Shown here one piece after another: positions 35,687 to 45,268 of a stretch of 64,000 bases of DNA (position 1 is its first letter; every line of letters begins with the position of its first letter). The notes beneath the pieces were generated by a model. That model was not told the origin of the DNA. It did no database searches and was given only the letters and a program-made list of their open reading frames with translations. The translations under genes and the position numbers were made by a program. The stretch covers positions 44,454 through 108,453 of the forward strand of contig NZ_JAKZFT010000014.1 in the NCBI RefSeq assembly GCF_022808985.1, written 5' to 3'. The stretch is from Geotalea sp. SG265. Its GTDB lineage: Bacteria > Desulfobacterota > Desulfuromonadia > Geobacterales > Geobacteraceae.

Positions 35687-36196
35687 TCACTTCAAGAGCA
35701 GATCCACGTAAGCGCCATCAATAAGCTGCGACCGCTCTATTCCCAGTTGGGCCATGAGGTCGTGGGCCTCCCGGACGCCGTTCTCGGCCGATTCCCCCTC
35801 ACCCAGGACAACTTCAAGTTCCAGGAATTCCCCCAGTCCTTCCACCTTGTCCAGGTGAATGCGCGTTCTGCCGGCGAGAAAGAGGGTGCGGTGCTTCCGC
35901 ACCCGGCCCGCCTGTCCGTAGGCCAGGGATAGGGAATCCCGCAATGTCTCGGGCGCAGGTGTCGGCGAACGGAGATAGAAGGACTCCTTTGGCCCTTGTC
36001 GATCAGCCCTGCAGTAGAAGATCAGCTCCCCTTCGTCCCGGGAAAACGCCCGCAACTTCAAACGGCCCGAATCGCAGCGGAAAAAGGTGTCATCCTGAAC
36101 GATCTCCATTGGTCCCTGGTCTGCAATCGCCGCCGCCTTCGGTACCAGCGCCTCAATGCTGTCGATGCGCGCTTTGATTTCGATGTTTCTTGCCAT
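35687..36196 (-). CDS. CYTH-domain protein (class IV adenylate cyclase-like)
   Basis: 169 aa. It begins MARNIEIKARI, the EIK version of the CYTH ExExK metal motif. The triphosphate tunnel residues follow as DDTFFRCDSGRLKLRAF, FYCRADR, HLDKVEGLGEFLELEV. The length and the word order fit CyaB-type class IV adenylate cyclases. Inorganic or organic triphosphatase activity is an equal possibility because the motifs do not separate them. One base separates it from the stop-start junction with the upstream lipoprotein gene. Confidence 0.8.
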   Translation of the reverse strand: MARNIEIKARIDSIEALVPKAAAIADQGPMEIVQDDTFFRCDSGRLKLRAFSRDEGELIFYCRADRQGPKESFYLRSPTPAPETLRDSLSLAYGQAGRVRKHRTLFLAGRTRIHLDKVEGLGEFLELEVVLGEGESAENGVREAHDLMAQLGIERSQLIDGAYVDLLLK

Positions 36197-36197
36197 G

Positions 36198-37013
36198 TTA
36201 GATTGTCTCCCCCTGCTTCAACTGGCCTACAAATCGCTGCCAGGCAACGTCGATCCCCACTCCATAGGCACTTTCGAAAGCTTCACTGAATTCCCGCCCC
36301 TCCACTGCCGCAAGAAGGAAGGCCTTGAAGCGTGCTTCGTCCATCCTCCGCAGATAGCTGACGAACATCCCGCTCTGGCGGTAGAACATGGGGGGCTTCA
36401 ACCCATAGGAAGCGGCAAATTTCTTGAAGAAGAAACTGCCGGTATCCTCTGGAGCCAGGCTCTTCCCTTGGAGAATGGCTTCGGCCGCCCCGGCCTCGCT
36501 CATCTTCTCCGCCCCGCCACCACCGGAAACGATAACCGCTAGCCCTTCCTGGAACCACGAGGGAAGAGCGGCGTTGTAGCCATAGATGCCGAGGCGCTGC
36601 CCCAGGTGGAGATGGGACAGTTCGTGGGTCAGTATCCTCTTGATCCGGTCCGGCTCTTTCCTCAGGCCCCCGGAAAGGAACAGCTTGAGAATCACCGCCC
36701 CGCGCACCTCCTTGGGCACGCCGGTGAATGAAGCGAAGCTCTCCTCGTCGCGGGTGACGTAGACCTGAACCGGCTCGGCAAAGAGATGATACTGCTCCCG
36801 CTCCACCGTGGCAATGGCCTCAGGCAGCTCCTTGGCCGCAATGGCAGCCACATCCTCTGATCCGGGTTCGGCGAAGACACGCCCATCCGCAGCCATAGGA
36901 ACGAAATCGGCGGTCGATTTCAGCGAAGCAATACCGCTTCGAACAAGACTGCAGCCGGAAAGTGCTGCGGCCAAGGCCAGCATCATGACAATGTGTAGCA
37001 ATCTCGTGAACAT
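36198..37013 (-). CDS. Lipoprotein metallopeptidase-like protein (HExxH)
   Basis: 271 aa with a lipobox LSGC (Cys about 21). The gluzincin-type zinc site is ILTHELSHLHLGQ (HExxH) with the downstream Glu in PSWFQEGLAV, as in the peptidase MA family. Expected to be anchored in the membrane facing the periplasm. The downstream CYTH gene follows almost without a gap. Upstream there is a promoter-terminator leader at 37165-37358. Confidence 0.8.
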   Translation of the reverse strand: MFTRLLHIVMMLALAAALSGCSLVRSGIASLKSTADFVPMAADGRVFAEPGSEDVAAIAAKELPEAIATVEREQYHLFAEPVQVYVTRDEESFASFTGVPKEVRGAVILKLFLSGGLRKEPDRIKRILTHELSHLHLGQRLGIYGYNAALPSWFQEGLAVIVSGGGGAEKMSEAGAAEAILQGKSLAPEDTGSFFFKKFAASYGLKPPMFYRQSGMFVSYLRRMDEARFKAFLLAAVEGREFSEAFESAYGVGIDVAWQRFVGQLKQGETI

Positions 37014-37164
37014 ATCCCCCCTGTAATTTGGCTTTTACCCATAAAGTGCAGGGCATTAAAGGTTCTGCTCCGGCAATGGCTCTGAGGTCCCTGTAGCGGA
37101 CGATCTCGGCCCCTTTTTACATGGACAGCATAAAAAACTTCCGGGCATGTGATCACCCATTCGT

Positions 37165-37323
37165 AATAAAAACCCCATCAGCAAGAGCCGATGGGGCTAT
37201 GGACACTGAGCTTGCAGACCCTCGCCACCAGCGGCGGACTCTGGCGGCGTCAAGGGCATTTCTGGGCTATGATTATGATCTAGTTCAGGATCATGTAATT
37301 CTTTCAGCAATTAAATTTAATTT
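37165..37323 (-). ncRNA. Candidate leader RNA or small RNA with its own terminator
   Basis: The 431-bp gap between the lipoprotein peptidase and the alpha/beta hydrolase gene holds, on the minus strand, TTGACT (37358-37353), a 17-base spacer and TAATTT (37335-37330). About 150 nt downstream is an intrinsic terminator: CCCCATCGGC / GCTGATGGGG around a TCTT loop (37173-37196), followed by TTTTTATT. A transcript from this promoter would end at the terminator, or read through into the peptidase gene 150 nt further. This is the layout of an attenuator or small RNA. The family was not recognised. Confidence 0.45.
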
Positions 37324-37444
37324 CGGCGCAAATTACCGGAAAACTTTTCCTTAGTCAATCCACTTTTCGCTCGTGAGTATGTGCGGCCGAGATTATCCCG
37401 CAGTCGCCAGCCTGGCTCTTGGCCACAACCAGCTCCCATATCCA

Positions 37445-38431
37445 TCACATGGTAACCGGCTTCCCCTGAGGGACCATCTCATGGAGGAATCTAAGGTATG
37501 CCTCCCTCGCAACCTCGGGCTTCTCAATCATGGGGCAGTGACCGACCCCATCGATGACCTCTTTGTGACTCCCGACCAGTTTAATGTGCAGCAGCTCTGC
37601 GTTGTCCACATGCAGTATTTTGTCTTGTCCCCCCCAGAGGATAAGAGCTGGCGACTTGATGGACGAAAGGATGCTCATTTGGTCCAGATCCGCCATGATA
37701 TCGGCAAACATCTTTTTCTCCAGGGCCCTCCGCTTCAGCTTTTCCTCCACCAGCACGTTGATAATGAATCCCGGGATATAGGGCGGGTCAACGAAGACAT
37801 ATTTGGCCATGGTAGCTTGAAAGTCCTTGGCAGTCTCGATTTCAAGCAACGGGTTTTTCCCCGTTGTCTTCATGTACGTTTGAAATTCGGTAGCGGTCTG
37901 CTCAGCCCCCGCGCCGTCAAACAAGGCAAGAGAAGAAACAGCCTGCGGGTAAAGATAGGCATAGCGCAGGGCAATGGCGCCCCCCATGGAATTGCCTACC
38001 AGATGGGCCTTCTTTACCCCCAAAGCATCAAGAAATTGTTTCAGCCGTTTTGTCTGCTCTTCGATCCCGTAATTCAGAGCCGGATCCTGCACACTTTCCC
38101 CGTGCCCCGGAAGATCCGGAATTATGACACGATAATCATCGGTCAGCTTTTTCGAAAATCGGTTCCAGTTGTCTTTTTCTCCGCCAAAGCCGTGGAGCAT
38201 CACAATTGGAGGTTCGCTTCCGGTCACTGAATTCGTGAGATACGTAATCTTTCCATATGGGAGTGTCTCTGTCTTTACAGTCAGTTTTGCACTTTCACGT
38301 TCATGGTTCATGATGGACTGAAAGAGCGAATGTTTGTCGCACCCACTAAGCCCCATCAGCACGACCAATGCCAGCAACACGATGAGTCCGCGTGCCTTCA
38401 AGGATGCTACCCAAGCTCTCCGCTTCTGCAT
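37445..38431 (-). CDS. Lipoprotein alpha/beta hydrolase (serine esterase/lipase-like)
   Basis: 328 aa from the ATG at 38431 (aaaggagg upstream). The signal peptide ends in lipobox LSGC, so the protein is probably lipid-anchored. The catalytic features are MLHGFGGEKDNW (oxyanion hole), GNSMGGAIALRYA (nucleophile Ser), WGGQDKILHV (Asp) and GVGHCPMIEKP (His). All three catalytic residues are present, unlike the Asp-nucleophile hydrolase at 32.4 kb. Substrate unknown; a membrane lipid or ester is likely given the location. Confidence 0.87.
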   Translation of the reverse strand: MQKRRAWVASLKARGLIVLLALVVLMGLSGCDKHSLFQSIMNHERESAKLTVKTETLPYGKITYLTNSVTGSEPPIVMLHGFGGEKDNWNRFSKKLTDDYRVIIPDLPGHGESVQDPALNYGIEEQTKRLKQFLDALGVKKAHLVGNSMGGAIALRYAYLYPQAVSSLALFDGAGAEQTATEFQTYMKTTGKNPLLEIETAKDFQATMAKYVFVDPPYIPGFIINVLVEEKLKRRALEKKMFADIMADLDQMSILSSIKSPALILWGGQDKILHVDNAELLHIKLVGSHKEVIDGVGHCPMIEKPEVAREAYLRFLHEMVPQGKPVTM

Positions 38432-38492
38432 GTGAAAACCTCCTTTATAACTCTGAATGCTTGCCATAGCTCCTCCTGTTGTTAAGTCTGTG

Positions 38493-39728
38493 TCACCAGC
38501 TCCGACGGATAGCCATACGCAGTCGGCGGGCGGCATCTAGGGCGCCGAAGCCTCCGGCACCAGATCCGTAGGGGGCCTCGCCTCCCACTGCCAGTTTCCA
38601 TAGGTCGGTGAGGTTATAGGAAAGCTCAGCTTTAACGAGCCCATCGCCGCGCTTCAGCCCCACGCTCCAGACCGCCTTCCACTCCCCCCACTCCTCGGTT
38701 CGGGTCCAGGCGGTGATGAGCGCGGGGAGGATTGCCCGGTCGAAGAGCAGGATCTCATCCACGGGCGGATCGATGGCGTTTCCTGCCACGGTTATGAGCA
38801 GGGTCCCGTCGCCAAAGCCTTTTTCGGCGCTCAGTGCCCCAATGACAGCATTGCCCAGCTCCCTGTCGCGGGAAAAGAGCCCGGCAACCTCCCCTCGGAT
38901 CACCCAGGAGCCCACCACCCGCGAAAGCTCTATCCCTACCCCTTCTTCCTCCACATAGCGGCGCTCTACCGGAATCGCCAGCCCGTCGGCAGTCTCCATG
39001 GCCTGATCAACCCGGAATTCCAGGAGCGGCGAGGGGCGGATTCCCGCACGCACCCAGCCCCCCACATCCCACTGGTCCATGGTGGCCAACACGCGAATTG
39101 CGCCGAATCCGGGCACCGGCGGCGAGCTGTCCCTTTCTTGGAGAGTCACGGTGGCGGGGATCTCCCCGTTAAGCGGCGCAGTCCTGCTGCCGAGCACGGG
39201 AAGGCGCCAGGGGGTGGTAATGGGGCTGCCTACCGCTTCATAGCGCACGGAGCCTCTTTGTCCGGACAGCCGTACCGCCCAGAGGGGCAGTTTCTCGTCG
39301 GCAAAGGGATCGGTCAGATCACGGGGGAGAAAGGCATCGGCCGGGGAGTACCCGTCGGTCTTGCCCCAGCCCAGCTGAAAGCGCCCCAGTTGCAGGTCCA
39401 CGTCGGGCGACAGGGGCAGGCGCAGCCAGAGGTCCTGCACCGAAAAGGGAGGGCGGCGGATGTGCCGGTCGGCGGGATCGAGCACGCCCCCCTGATCATC
39501 GGTGGAAAGCCACTCCCCCCGCAGCGATCCGGTCAGTTGCGCATCACCCAGCCTCTGTTCCACCTTGTTGAACAGCGTGCCCCAGCCCTCCAGCGATGGA
39601 CTGTGACCGTGGGTCCGTTCGGGATAGAGGAAACCCTTTCCCTCGGCATAGCCGGAAATTTCCGCCGCTGTGGCTGTAACGGGAAAAATAAGCAGTGCCA
39701 GGCAAATGGGAAGGCAAAAAAGATTCAA
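38493..39728 (-). CDS. Outer-membrane beta-barrel protein, partner of the ABC exporter
   Basis: 411 aa from a TTG at 39728 whose last two bases are the first two of the preceding gene's TGA stop. This start gives a clean signal peptide (LFCLPICLALLIFPVTATAAE), whereas the upstream in-frame extension is Pro/Arg-rich antisense-like sequence. The body has alternating beta strands (VDLQLGRFQLGWGKTDGYSPADAF, WDVGGWVRAGIR) ending RMAIRRSW. It resembles porin-like proteins found beside FtsX-type exporters. It is the last gene of the operon and likely receives the lipid or lipoprotein cargo in the outer membrane. Confidence 0.8.
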   Translation of the reverse strand: MNLFCLPICLALLIFPVTATAAEISGYAEGKGFLYPERTHGHSPSLEGWGTLFNKVEQRLGDAQLTGSLRGEWLSTDDQGGVLDPADRHIRRPPFSVQDLWLRLPLSPDVDLQLGRFQLGWGKTDGYSPADAFLPRDLTDPFADEKLPLWAVRLSGQRGSVRYEAVGSPITTPWRLPVLGSRTAPLNGEIPATVTLQERDSSPPVPGFGAIRVLATMDQWDVGGWVRAGIRPSPLLEFRVDQAMETADGLAIPVERRYVEEEGVGIELSRVVGSWVIRGEVAGLFSRDRELGNAVIGALSAEKGFGDGTLLITVAGNAIDPPVDEILLFDRAILPALITAWTRTEEWGEWKAVWSVGLKRGDGLVKAELSYNLTDLWKLAVGGEAPYGSGAGGFGALDAARRLRMAIRRSW

Positions 39729-40531
39729 TCGCCACCTTCGCGGTTGAGGTTTTGCAGGGTGAAGCGGCCGACCGGCTGCGGCTTGTCGAAGGTTATTTCC
39801 TTCAGGATCACCGTCGTTTTGCTGCCTTTCTTCAGGTCGCTCATCTCCCATCTCTTTGCTACCCAGTGTCCCTCCACATTCTGCAAGTCGGAAAGCGTGA
39901 ATATCTTGCTCGGCTGTTTGTCACCTTTGCGAAAAAGATCTTCCCGCAGCAGATAGAGGATGTCCTTGCGCAAATAGAGGATCTTCTTTTCGTAGATCGA
40001 CCTGCCGCCGCTTTCCAATGGGATGGCCGTAATCACGTAGCAGGGCTGCCCATCCACGGTCTGTTCCCCCTGCATGGCCACCTTGTATTTTTCGTGGTCG
40101 AACTCCTCCATGTCTTCGTAATTGAAGTCCGTTCCCACGAAAGATGCATCACGGTCCTGAGCGGCAATGCGCCGTTCCCGTTTCATGGAGGGGAGGTAGA
40201 GCCATTGATCCGCATTTTGCCCGGCGGGCCGGGAAATGGAGAGGAAACCCACACCCTTCACCTCCGGGGGCTCGGTGAATCGCACCAGGTTCTTTGCGTC
40301 ACCCGCATACCCCTGCCGGTAGCTCTTCCACCCCTTTTTGCGCACCTTCCCCTCCTTGTTCACGACGGTCAGATGCCCCGCATATTGCTGGGTCCTGGTA
40401 CGATGCCTGTTTTCCGACTCCTTGAGGAGTGCCCGGGCATCGGGAGCGGCGAAGACGGTAGCGGCCATAAGGCCGGAAATAACCGTCATCGCGAGAAAGA
40501 GCGAACTAATCCATATTTTCCTTGTATTCAT
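39725..40531 (-). CDS. Outer-membrane lipoprotein-sorting (LolA-like) protein
   Basis: 268 aa from the ATG at 40531 (aaggaggc upstream; signal peptide WISSLFLAMTVISGLMAATVFA). An alternative ATG at 40573 overlaps the permease stop but has no ribosome site. The body matches the periplasmic lipid/lipoprotein carrier group often found beside MacB/LolC permeases: KGVGFLSISRPAGQNADQWLYLP, RIAAQDRDASFVGTDFNYEDMEEF. It is predicted to shuttle hydrophobic cargo between the permease and the barrel protein encoded next. Confidence 0.87.
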   Translation of the reverse strand: MNTRKIWISSLFLAMTVISGLMAATVFAAPDARALLKESENRHRTRTQQYAGHLTVVNKEGKVRKKGWKSYRQGYAGDAKNLVRFTEPPEVKGVGFLSISRPAGQNADQWLYLPSMKRERRIAAQDRDASFVGTDFNYEDMEEFDHEKYKVAMQGEQTVDGQPCYVITAIPLESGGRSIYEKKILYLRKDILYLLREDLFRKGDKQPSKIFTLSDLQNVEGHWVAKRWEMSDLKKGSKTTVILKEITFDKPQPVGRFTLQNLNREGGD

Positions 40532-40569
40532 CTCTGCCTCCTTCTGCCATAGGTCTCTTACCTCCTGAT

Positions 40570-43125
40570 TCATTCGTACTCGATTGCCTCGGTAATCTTC
40601 AGCCGTGCCGCCTGGCGCGCAGGAATACAGGCGGCCAGGGTCGAAACGAACGGAAGGGTGACGAGAAGCTGGGCCATAATTTCCCAGGGATACTCATGGG
40701 GCATGCTCCAGCCGGTGTAGAACCGCGCCACCGCCCCTTCCATGAAGGCGGCGAAGAGATTTCCGGCCGGAATCGCCACGATCACCGCCACCAGAGAGAT
40801 TACCAGCGCCTCCACCACGACGCTGCGGACTATCTGCGACGGGATCGCACCGAGGGCTTTCAGCACGCCGATCTCCCTGGTACGCTCGGCCACCGAGATG
40901 AGCAGCGAAGTGACGATCCCCAGGAAGGCCACCACCAGAGCTAGGAACACGGTAACCCGCGTCAGGGCGTGAAAGGCGTCGATGGCCTTCTTGATCTCGG
41001 CGATGAACTCCTGCCGGGTGGAAATCAGCGCCGGCATCTTCCCCGCAAGCTTCGCCCGCATCAGGTTGCGAACCTGGCCCACATCCGCTCCGGCAGCCAC
41101 CGATACGTCGAATATGTCCACCCGGTCATCCTGCCAGTGGCGCAGATAGGTATTCCTGTCCATATAAATGGCGCCCTGGTCGGAGCCGTAGTCCCGGACC
41201 ACCGCGGCTATGGGAAAACGCACTGGTCCCGTGGGAGTCATCAGCTCCACCGACTGCCCGACCCCAAGGTTGAAGCGGCCGCAGAAATTCTCCGAAACGA
41301 AGCACATCCCCTGTCGGCCGACCCCCTGCACTATCGATTGCTCATTGCCGCTGAAGTATTCGTACTTGATCCGTTTCATCACCGGCCCAACCTCAAAGGA
41401 GCTGATGACGATCTGATGTCCCTGGTAGAAGGGACGGATGGTCCTGACGGATTCCACCGCCCGCACTCCCGGCACCTTCAGCAATTCCTGCCGCAAGGTT
41501 CCGGGAAAGAGGAAATCGGGGCGCGACCAGTTGGCGGACGCCCGCACGTAGAGGTCGCTGGTAAGGACGTCGTCCATCCATTTGACCATCGTCGCCGTCA
41601 TCGATCCCATGTATCCGCCGAGCCCGAACACGAAGGTGAGGGAAAAAGCCATGGCCATGACGGTGCCGGAGGTCCTGCGGGGAGCCCCCAGGAGGGCGTC
41701 GGAGCAGAGCCTACCCGCGACCGGCGACAGCCCCATGAGCAGTGGGGCAAGGAGTCGCAGGATCAATCGGGAAAGCGGCCCTACGAGAAGCACCATTCCA
41801 ACTCCGCCGAGGGCCATGATGGAAAGGATGAGGGGGTTTCCCGCATAGGGGGGAAAGAGGGCCATGAGAATGGCGCAATCTAAGGCAACAACGCCTGCTG
41901 CGATGCGGGGTGCCTGGTTTGCGGCGATCTTCGCCTGGAAAGCTCCTTTGGCAAAGGCCTCGGTGGGGGAAATCCGGGAGGCTGCAAGTGCCGGATTCCA
42001 TGCCCCTATCAGAGACGCGACAATTCCGAGCAGCACCGACTCCAGGATGATGCCTGGAGGAAACCGGACGGAGCCTCCGGAAGAGGTGACCCCATAGATG
42101 GTATCTGTTGTCTGCCCCATCATCTTGAGGAAACCTTCAGCAATGGCCCCCCCGGCCAGACAGCCGACAGCGCCGCCGATCAGACCGATAACCAGCGCCT
42201 CCATGAGAAAGAGGGACTGCACCTGCCGCGGTGTGGCCCCCAGGGCGCGCAACGTACCGATATCGCGGCGTCGGCGGTTCACCGCCACATTGAAGGCGTT
42301 GAAGATGAGAAAGGTGCCGATGGAGAGGGCAAAGCCGCTGGTGATGTTGAAGCCGGCAACGAAATTGTTAACCGTCTGCTCCATCTGCTTGCCCCGGCGG
42401 TCCGGGGTTTCCACACGATAAGCAGGGCCGAGGGCCTTCGCCAGCGTCGCCGTCCCCTGGGCCACAGTTGTCCCCTCCGCCAGCCGCACATCGATGCGGT
42501 CGAAGCGGCGGCCCCGGCCGAAGAGCTCCTGGGCGGCATAAACATCCACCACCATCAGGTTGCCGCCGAAGGCCTCGGCAAATCCCTTGGGAGAAAGAAG
42601 TCCCCGCGCCGCAACCCGTCTCACCCCGGTCGGCACCCGCACCGGCAGTGTATCACCGGTCTTGAGCCCCGCCCTCTGGGCAAAATCGCGGGTGAAGATC
42701 GCCGAGTCGGGTTGGGCGAGGAAGAGGAGCGGATCGTCCAAGTCGGCATCCTCCCCCTCGAAACCGTATTCCCGCATCTCCCGGTCCCCCAGGAGATCGA
42801 TGCCGATCACCATCAGGCTCCCCAGTTCTCCCCGCTCCGGCACCACGATCTGTTCGATGACCGGCGAGATCGCCCGGATGCCCGGAAGGGCACGGACCTT
42901 CTCCTGGACCTCCTCCGGCACCCCTCCGGCCATGGTTATCTGCAGATGGGCCTTGCCGGCGACCCGGTCTACCGTGGAACGTATCCCCTTGACCAGGGTC
43001 CCCTGGGCGCTGCGGATGGCGCTGAAAGTGGCAACGCCGACCACCACCCCCAACAGGGTCAGCATTGTCTTCATCAGGTGGCGCCTGACATAGGAGAGGG
43101 ACAGGGTGCGGAGCAGGAAGTTCAT
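40570..43125 (-). CDS. ABC transporter permease, FtsX/MacB superfamily
   Basis: 851 aa. It has an N-terminal TM (LMKTMLTLLGVVVGVATFSAIRSA), a MacB-type periplasmic domain and two FtsX domains: RRRDIGTLRALGATPRQVQSLFLMEAL in the first and ERTREIGVLKALGAIPSQIVRSVVVEAL in the second. About ten TM segments in total. The fused double-FtsX layout means one polypeptide may replace a LolC/LolE pair. It overlaps the ATPase gene by four bases (ATGA). Mechanotransmission exporters of this kind move lipoproteins, lipids or peptides. Confidence 0.93.
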   Translation of the reverse strand: MNFLLRTLSLSYVRRHLMKTMLTLLGVVVGVATFSAIRSAQGTLVKGIRSTVDRVAGKAHLQITMAGGVPEEVQEKVRALPGIRAISPVIEQIVVPERGELGSLMVIGIDLLGDREMREYGFEGEDADLDDPLLFLAQPDSAIFTRDFAQRAGLKTGDTLPVRVPTGVRRVAARGLLSPKGFAEAFGGNLMVVDVYAAQELFGRGRRFDRIDVRLAEGTTVAQGTATLAKALGPAYRVETPDRRGKQMEQTVNNFVAGFNITSGFALSIGTFLIFNAFNVAVNRRRRDIGTLRALGATPRQVQSLFLMEALVIGLIGGAVGCLAGGAIAEGFLKMMGQTTDTIYGVTSSGGSVRFPPGIILESVLLGIVASLIGAWNPALAASRISPTEAFAKGAFQAKIAANQAPRIAAGVVALDCAILMALFPPYAGNPLILSIMALGGVGMVLLVGPLSRLILRLLAPLLMGLSPVAGRLCSDALLGAPRRTSGTVMAMAFSLTFVFGLGGYMGSMTATMVKWMDDVLTSDLYVRASANWSRPDFLFPGTLRQELLKVPGVRAVESVRTIRPFYQGHQIVISSFEVGPVMKRIKYEYFSGNEQSIVQGVGRQGMCFVSENFCGRFNLGVGQSVELMTPTGPVRFPIAAVVRDYGSDQGAIYMDRNTYLRHWQDDRVDIFDVSVAAGADVGQVRNLMRAKLAGKMPALISTRQEFIAEIKKAIDAFHALTRVTVFLALVVAFLGIVTSLLISVAERTREIGVLKALGAIPSQIVRSVVVEALVISLVAVIVAIPAGNLFAAFMEGAVARFYTGWSMPHEYPWEIMAQLLVTLPFVSTLAACIPARQAARLKITEAIEYE

Positions 43126-43811
43126 CTTCCACCTCCGGCCACGGGACCGTCACCCTCCACCCTGCCGTCCCGAAGCCTGATGAGCCGGTCGCAGGCGGAA
43201 GCGGCATGGTGGTCGTGGGTGACCATGGCGATGGTGGTTCCACGCTCCCGGTGGATGGCGCGGAGCAGGTTCAGGATCTCTTCTCCCCGGGCGGTGTCCA
43301 GGTTGCCGGTGGGCTCGTCGGCCAAAAGCAGCGGCGCACCGGTAACCAGCGCCCTGGCGATTGCCACCCGCTGGCGTTCGCCGCCGGAAAGCTCATCGGG
43401 AAGATGACTCGATCGCCCCTCCAAACCGACGTCTTTCAGGGCTTGGGCAACCCTGCGACTGACCTCGGCGGAAGATTCTCCGGCCAGGTGCAGGGGCAGC
43501 GCCACGTTCTGGCTCACCTTCAAGGTCGGCATGAGGTGATAGGCCTGGAAAATATAGGAAATCGTAGTCCGGCGGAACATGGAACGCTCCTTCTCCCCCT
43601 TGTCAGCCAAGTCGGTTCCTGCCACCAGAATCGAACCGGATGTGGGGACATCGAGCCCCCCGAGCAGGTTAAGCAGGGTCGATTTACCGGAGCCGGACGG
43701 CCCCATGATGGCCACCATTTCTCCCCCAGTGACGGTGAGATCGATTCCGGCCAAAGCCGTTACTGCCGATTTGCCTCCGTAGGTTTTAACCACATTCTGG
43801 AGTCTCAGCAT
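43122..43811 (-). CDS. LolD/MacB-type ABC transporter ATP-binding protein
   Basis: 229 aa. Walker A is GPSGSGKSTLL, the Q-loop lies in SYIFQAYHLMPTL, the signature is LSGGERQRVAIARAL, Walker B is LLLADEPTGNLD and the switch His is in AMVTHDHHA. The HLMPTLKVSQNVALPL stretch is typical of the LolD/FtsE/MacB subgroup. It is the partner of the permease downstream, and it overlaps the end of the kinase-like gene by seven bases. Confidence 0.95.
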   Translation of the reverse strand: MLRLQNVVKTYGGKSAVTALAGIDLTVTGGEMVAIMGPSGSGKSTLLNLLGGLDVPTSGSILVAGTDLADKGEKERSMFRRTTISYIFQAYHLMPTLKVSQNVALPLHLAGESSAEVSRRVAQALKDVGLEGRSSHLPDELSGGERQRVAIARALVTGAPLLLADEPTGNLDTARGEEILNLLRAIHRERGTTIAMVTHDHHAASACDRLIRLRDGRVEGDGPVAGGGR

Positions 43812-45268
43812 CCTTTATTCTCCTTTGTCCCGGCTGCATCCGGATGAACCCAGGCCAGTTCCTGCATATAGATCTTCCTGAACTCGCAGCGTCCCTTCAA
43901 CCGGCAGCAGAAAGCCCGTCCCCCAAAAATGAAGCGATTGGACCAGAGGTACAGGGGATTCCCCCGGGTATATCTCTTGCGCGTCATCTCCATGAGGTTG
44001 TCGATGCCGCGCCGGAAAAACTCCCGGTCCCCGAAATCGAACAGTCCCTCGTGCAGCCACGGTTCCATGCTCCAGCAGACCCCGCGCCGGACAACGTCCA
44101 GCCGCTCCGGCTCTATTTGTTCAGGGTCGTCGAACAGGCAAGCTGTAGCAACGATCCTGTTCAGGCCCGCCTCGTCGCGGTCCAGAATCGCCCGCTCCAG
44201 ATCGCGGATCAATTCCCACTCATCATCGGTGATAATCCGGGTACAGCCGAAATCGATCAGCCCAAGACGGCCATCTTCCATGAATATGAAGTTGCCAGGG
44301 TGGGGGTCCGCTAGAAACCAATGCCGCTGGAAGTAGGCCCGGAAGGTCGCGACCGTCAGCAGGGTGGTAAAGTGGTCCCGTTCGTCCTGGCTCGGATTTC
44401 GGGACAGGAACTGGTCAAGATGGCTGCCGGCCAGGTAATCCGTTGTCAACACCCGCTTGGTGGTATACTCGCCATAAACCTGCGGAACTACAACCCGATC
44501 AGCCTCGGTAAAAAGCTCGCGGGCTTTTTCGTTGAAGTACGCCTCCTGCTCATAGTCGGTCTCCATGAGCAGCATCTGCTCGATATCTGCCAACTTGTCG
44601 AGGGTGTTCTGCCAATCGCTGGTAAGGCAGAGCGGCTGGAGCAAGAGGCGGAAATTGCGCAGGTCTGTTCTGATGGTGCGGGCTATGCCAGGATACTGGA
44701 TCTTTACCGCCACCTCCTCACCGCTCTTGAGCCGTGCACGGTGAACCTGTCCCAGTGAGGCAGCGGCGAAAGCCTCGCGATCGAAGAAAGCGAACAGCTC
44801 CTCCGGCTCGCGGCCGAACTCGTCGAGGACGACCTCCCGCACCATGGCGTAGTGCATGGGGGGTGCCTCGAAATGCAGCGCTGACAGCACCTCGGCAAAC
44901 TCTTCCGGCACCACCTCGGGTAGATTCGCCAGCAATTGGCCGATCTTCATCACCGCCCCCCGCAGGTACCCCATGGTCCCAAAGAGCTTCAGTGCCGCCG
45001 CCAGATGGGCTTCACTCTTCAGGCGCTGCCGCTCGTCCTGCCCAACGAACAGACTGCGCAGCCAATAGGCAAAATACCCGGCGGTTAACCGGGCATTGAG
45101 GGAACCAAGGCTCCAGATCCGGGCAAACGAGCTGACTGGCACCTTTTTGCCGGCAATGCCGTTTACCAGTTCCGCAAGGCGCTGTCCCGCCGGGTCCATG
45201 GCAGGGTCCTTCGGCAAGGCTTTCAATAATAGACTGTGAGAGGTGGCGGTTCTATCACTCTGCCCCAT
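43805..45268 (-). CDS. UbiB/AarF (ABC1)-family atypical kinase
   Basis: 487 aa from the ATG at 45268 (aaggagg upstream; MGQSDRTATSHSLLL). The family-specific motifs are LRGAVMKIGQLLA (KxGQ), FAAASLGQVHRARL (Ala-rich loop), FLADPHPGNFIF (catalytic Asp region) and LGLIDFG (metal Asp). UbiB-like proteins act as ATPases in lipid or quinone biology. Here the gene is locked by overlaps between a TetR gene and an ABC exporter, which suggests a role in preparing or regulating the exported lipid, though this is inference. Its N-terminus overlaps the tetR end by 14 bases. Confidence 0.88.
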   Translation of the reverse strand: MGQSDRTATSHSLLLKALPKDPAMDPAGQRLAELVNGIAGKKVPVSSFARIWSLGSLNARLTAGYFAYWLRSLFVGQDERQRLKSEAHLAAALKLFGTMGYLRGAVMKIGQLLANLPEVVPEEFAEVLSALHFEAPPMHYAMVREVVLDEFGREPEELFAFFDREAFAAASLGQVHRARLKSGEEVAVKIQYPGIARTIRTDLRNFRLLLQPLCLTSDWQNTLDKLADIEQMLLMETDYEQEAYFNEKARELFTEADRVVVPQVYGEYTTKRVLTTDYLAGSHLDQFLSRNPSQDERDHFTTLLTVATFRAYFQRHWFLADPHPGNFIFMEDGRLGLIDFGCTRIITDDEWELIRDLERAILDRDEAGLNRIVATACLFDDPEQIEPERLDVVRRGVCWSMEPWLHEGLFDFGDREFFRRGIDNLMEMTRKRYTRGNPLYLWSNRFIFGGRAFCCRLKGRCEFRKIYMQELAWVHPDAAGTKENKGC

